Positions 61,201 to 64,000 of a stretch of DNA of 64,000 bases are shown one piece after another. Within the stretch, counting starts at the first letter, position 1; every line of letters begins with the position of its first letter. The notes under the pieces are model-generated. The model searched no databases. It worked only from the letters and a program-made list of their open reading frames with translations, and was not told where the DNA came from. Source of the DNA: Rotaria socialis (Eukaryota; Rotifera; Eurotatoria; Philodinida; Philodinidae); assembly GCA_905331475.1 (NCBI GenBank), contig CAJNYU010002055.1, forward strand, positions 1 through 64,000, in the 5' to 3' direction. The position numbers were made by a program, and so were the translations under genes.

Positions 61201-61592
61201 AATTCAGTAAGCTAAACCCAAAAAAAAAAGAATTTCAGAAAATTCTAAAGCTCCACCAACCATTCTTTCAGTTGATAATGAATCAATTTTTATTTTAGCA
61301 ACTGCTGGTGTCAACTATCAAGTTAGCTTATGGAATCCATTTGTTTTATCAAAACCTAATGGAGTAATAGAAAATTTCTTTGAATAATAATAATAATAAA
61401 AACAATCGCTGAATTTTTTTTCTTTCTTCAAGATTCTTCGTGGACATATGCGCTCTGTTCTCTACGTTCAATTTATTCCAAGTCGTGGTCAACTATTAAG
61501 TTTCTCAAAAGATAAAATATTACGTATATGGGATGTTCAATTGCAAATATGTCTTCAACGTTTATCAAACATATTTCCACGTGGACCTGAAG
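58260..61592 (+). CDS. EF-hand and WD40 repeat protein, WDR49/WDR64-like, 3' end missing
   Basis: Fifteen exons join in frame to 468 residues: 58260-58372, 58437-58521, 58579-58656, 58723-58775, 58831-58932, 58984-59053, 59118-59274, 59331-59418, 59623-59753, 59806-59901, 59949-60051, 60371-60409, 60468-60532, 61299-61363, 61433-61592. Residues 45-135 carry an EF-hand-like pair (YEELFECVDVTKEGVISW). WD40 repeats follow from about 150: YISISKEGTVCIYNDEMQLY, LIATAGVNYQVSLWNPFVL, then GHMRSVLYVQFIPSRGQLLS, DKILRIWDVQLQICLQ. This order is that of WDR49/WDR64/EFCAB8 proteins, which are usually roughly twice this length or more. After GPEG there is a donor (GTAAAAG) but no recognisable next exon; 75 bp later the coding sequence of an opposite-strand gene begins. 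So the gene is either truncated or has an unusually long last intron. Intron 13 is 766 bp, far above the local norm. Confidence 0.75.
60183..60206. repeat. (GA)n tract followed by an A run
   Basis: Simple AGAGAG repeat within the 319-bp intron 11 of the WD40 gene. Confidence 0.8.
60533..61298. other. Enlarged intron 13 of the WD40 gene
   Basis: 766 bp between exons that join exactly in frame (FNLI to ATAGVN). It contains an ORF-like stretch at 60639-60866 with no recognised domain, so it is probably an inserted sequence. No terminal repeats were found by eye. Confidence 0.55.
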
Positions 61593-61667
61593 GTAAAAGA
61601 AGCAAAAAGATCCTACTCTTTATTTCGTTTTTTTAACTACAAAAAGAAACACACACGCTAAAAAAAT

Positions 61668-62496
61668 TTAAATAGCTTCACATATAAATCGATAATTTCT
61701 GTGACAATCATCTGCATATAAACCACATGAAGCAATACTAACGCATAGTTCATTATTATTTATTGTTGTTAAATGCATATAATCGGTTTGTGAACACCAA
61801 ATATCGTGAAGATTAATTTTTGCTACTTCATGATTATCGTACCAACGAAATATCGTTGTTGGGATGTGTCGTTTCGTTCGATAATTGTATGGGTATGAAG
61901 TTTTCTGAGTAAAATCACCTGTCGCACCAATCCAATACATATAATTGTTGTGTTCATGATTATGATTGTGCAAGAAGCTTTGTTTCAAATATTGAATATC
62001 GGCATGATTAAGATTTGATGCTAATCTCATGATATATTCTTGTTCATCATCGTTTATATTATCATTTTGACAATAATCATTTGCTTCATACCATGTTGAT
62101 TTATGATTTGATAAACGAAAACAACGATTACCAATTAATAAATCATGACATATAATACAACGATGTAATTGTGCTGACCAGAATAAACGTTTCGGACAGA
62201 TACAATGGTTTGATTGACATATCATTGAAGATTTATTTCGATCGCAATTTTCATCGATCGAACATGATTTATCATAATCGACTAGTTCATGTGATATTGT
62301 TGATTTTTCAATATTTGGATTTGATGGAAGTACTCGGAGACTTCCAAATCCATTTATTAAAGGAATATTTATGGCTGAAATACTTTGTGTTGTTGGTGAT
62401 GATGAAAGTGTTTTTGAATTAATTTTATCATTGTGATAATTGTTCATTGGATTATCAAGATTATTAACAAGTACATCAAGAGCATTGGCAAATTTT
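61668..62496 (-). CDS. C-type lectin-like domain protein (3' exon)
   Basis: The last exon runs from an acceptor at 62497-62498 (CTTCTAG, minus) to the stop at 61668, about 276 residues. It starts in frame before the first Met at 62447 (KFANALDVLVNN). A Cys-rich segment, CSIDENCDRNKSSMICQSNH, CICPKRLFWSAQ, is EGF-like. Next is a C-type lectin-like domain: CHDLLIGNRCFRLS, TWYEANDYC, YMYWIGATGDF, FRWYDNHEV, NNELCVSIASCGLY, CHRNYRFICEAI, with the four usual Cys. The WIGA/WIGL-type core is present but the Ca-binding EPN/QPD motif is not seen, so classical sugar binding is doubtful. The 5' exons, presumably with a signal peptide, are not resolved; the TSPN-like exons upstream on the same strand might belong to the same gene. 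It lies tail to tail with the truncated WD40 gene. Confidence 0.75.
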
Positions 62497-62944
62497 CTAG
62501 AAGATAGATAGAAAAAAAAGATTCACATACTTTGGTCTATGTTTTTAATGATTTCAATTCTAGAACTCGAAGATAATCAATTATTTGCATTGTTAGTGAA
62601 ATTCTCCAGCATATCTATTTTACATCGAAAGTTTATCGATCGTATATAAATATCCTATTAAAGAATATTTGCTTTTTAAACAAAATGAGAAATTGTCCGT
62701 GTTTCCTAGAAGTTGTCGTTTGAACAATTAGAAACATAATAGGCGATATGCTATACTTATAAATATTTCAATGAAAATCTTAAGAAATTCAACGATATCT
62801 CATTGTATTCGGAATCTTTTAAAATGTTACTTGTAAAAATAATTCTTTTTTTCATAGCAACCTCCGTTTCAATTGTTTAATTCTGAAATTATAGTATGAA
62901 ATACGCTCGATAGAGAACTTCTTTGTTTTAATTTGAGTTACAAA
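62497..62944. other. Spacer or intron between minus-strand exons
   Basis: Either an intergenic space or a 448-bp intron joining the TSPN-like exons to the C-type lectin-like exon. Small minus-strand frames are present but none joins both sides in frame. Confidence 0.4.
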
Positions 62945-64000
62945 TCATAGTCGGAAAAAATCTACTTTGGATTTATATATGACATCGATACTTAACCTAA
63001 TAGCATATTTATCCGGTAATAAATCTTGATTCGTTTTGTCTAATTTTACACAAAAGAACATCTCAGCTATTTCATCAATTGTTTTATTAAATAAAATTAA
63101 CGTTGATTGACGATTGTATTCATATTGATTATTATTCATAATTTGTCGCATTATATTTTCTATGTAAACTGAATCAATAATGAATTCTTGATCGATAAAT
63201 TCGCAATTAACATAACATGTTATCATAGTTGATGTTATATGTAAAAATATAGCAAGACTACTATTCAACGAGACTATACGATCAGTTGATTTCTCAGCAT
63301 ATAGTATAAATTCAGTGTCATTGTCACTGTTGAATTGAATTTTAAAAAGATGTTCATTTGGATAGTATTGAATATGAAATTGTAATGTTGATATATTGAA
63401 AATTGTGTGAAAATTTATACCATCGATATTGTTTTTATCAATATTAGGTTTATAAACAATTGTAAATGAATCCGCTGAGTATGTCATAGAATTCGATTGA
63501 TTTTGTTGACGTCTAAACAATAAGAAAGATGCATATAAGGACTGATTTTTTTCTCTTTCTTTTCTAATTACTTTGACCGTAATTTACGTCGTTGAACTTT
63601 TTCAATTATATGTTGCATTTTACGAATTAACGGTCGTTCGATTTTGGATGTTGTTTTCTCATCGAAAGTCATGGTTGTATTGGTTTTTTTACAAGAAAAT
63701 ATCTCAAATATTTCTTTTTCAGTAGTTTCATTGTTTGCTGTAACTTCATAATGTTCAATATTGTCAGTAATATTTTCTATTTTATAGAATACAGTTTCAT
63801 GATCATATTCATTAATTAGAACTGATGAATAAAGTAAATATAAATCAATCAGTTTACAATTCACATAGGTTTCAAGTATCGTTTGATTTCGAATAACAAC
63901 AAAAATCATATGATTTATTGTATTAAATACTAAATCAGCACGTTGAATCTTTAACTGAATCGGCGATTCTTTTTGTTTGATTGTTCCATTATGATGTCTC
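62945..64000 (-). CDS. Tandem thrombospondin-N/LamG-like extracellular protein, partial
   Basis: Two exons in frame, 64000-63578 (runs off the window) and 63512-62945, encode at least 329 residues. Two segments share one pattern: NHMIFVVIRNQTILETYVNC, then KLIDLYLLYSS in the first; LAIFLHITSTMITCYVNCEF, then IDQEFIIDSVY in the second. The W/H-x-hydrophobic, then YVNCKLID layout is that of thrombospondin N-terminal (TSPN) LamG-type domains, where the segment reads like YVDCKLIE. Each copy is followed by ENI and a later F-x-C motif (EIFSCKK; MFFCVKL). Potential N-glycosylation sites are many, fitting an extracellular protein. The stop follows KSKVDFFRL; a GTAGAT donor just before it might instead splice to the C-type lectin-like exon. 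Domain call moderate; start and full length unknown. Confidence 0.6.

Noticed and set aside
1..64000. CRISPR array, operon or prophage
   Set aside because: No regularly spaced short repeats; genes have spliceosomal introns and eukaryotic products.

Overview
The window looks like a gene-sparse piece of a small invertebrate nuclear genome. It is AT-rich. Genes are split by short GT-AG introns, mostly about 50-80 bp. Several products are animal-specific or largely so: synapsin, an adhesion GPCR with LamG, hormone-receptor, GAIN and 7TM parts, SUMO, COP9 signalosome subunit 9, mitochondrial ACSF2, an FBA-type F-box protein and an EF-hand/WD40 protein of the WDR49/WDR64 kind. Intron size, the mixed gene content and an intronless bacterial-type YbaY-domain gene fit a rotifer, probably bdelloid. 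That placement is inference.

Layout. 1-4.6 kb: non-coding. 4.6-6.6 kb: a ricin-B-type beta-trefoil gene (+) converging on a His/Gly-rich gene (-). 8.9-12.2 kb: synapsin (+, 12 exons). 12.2-16.3 kb: non-coding, with a hAT-type MITE that contains an assembly gap. 16.3-18.4 kb: ACSF2 (+). 19.3-20.4 kb: F-box/FBA gene (+), converging on a Ser-rich unknown (-, 20.7-22.0 kb). 22.6-24.2 kb: RING E3 ligase (+), converging on a secreted acidic protein gene (-, 24.5-25.2 kb). 25.2-33.8 kb: gene desert holding a 2.1-kb hAT element nested inside another inverted-repeat element, plus a dispersed repeat. 33.8-34.3 kb: SUMO (+). 35.3-36.3 kb: a second copy of the hAT MITE and a nested palindromic element. 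37.0-43.0 kb: minus-strand genes, namely a Cys-rich exon, a small cystatin-like protein and the 19-exon adhesion GPCR. 46.2-52.0 kb: two saposin-B/countin-like secreted paralogues and a decayed third secreted gene. 52.6 kb: COPS9 (-). 54.4 kb: proline-rich small protein (+). 55.4 kb: intronless YbaY-domain gene (+). 58.3-61.6 kb: N-terminal part of an EF-hand/WD40 gene (+) that stops abruptly beside a C-type lectin-like gene (-). 62.9-64 kb: a thrombospondin-N/LamG-like gene (-) running off the window.

The genes do not form an operon or pathway; this is ordinary metazoan linkage. The most distinctive material is mobile DNA: three hAT-type insertions, each with an 8-bp target duplication; one carries a duplicated relic of the transposase C-terminus; one nested insertion; one 292-bp palindromic element; and one three-copy repeat with a hairpin end. 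I found no CRISPR array, no tRNA or rRNA gene I could support, and no clearly new multi-gene system.
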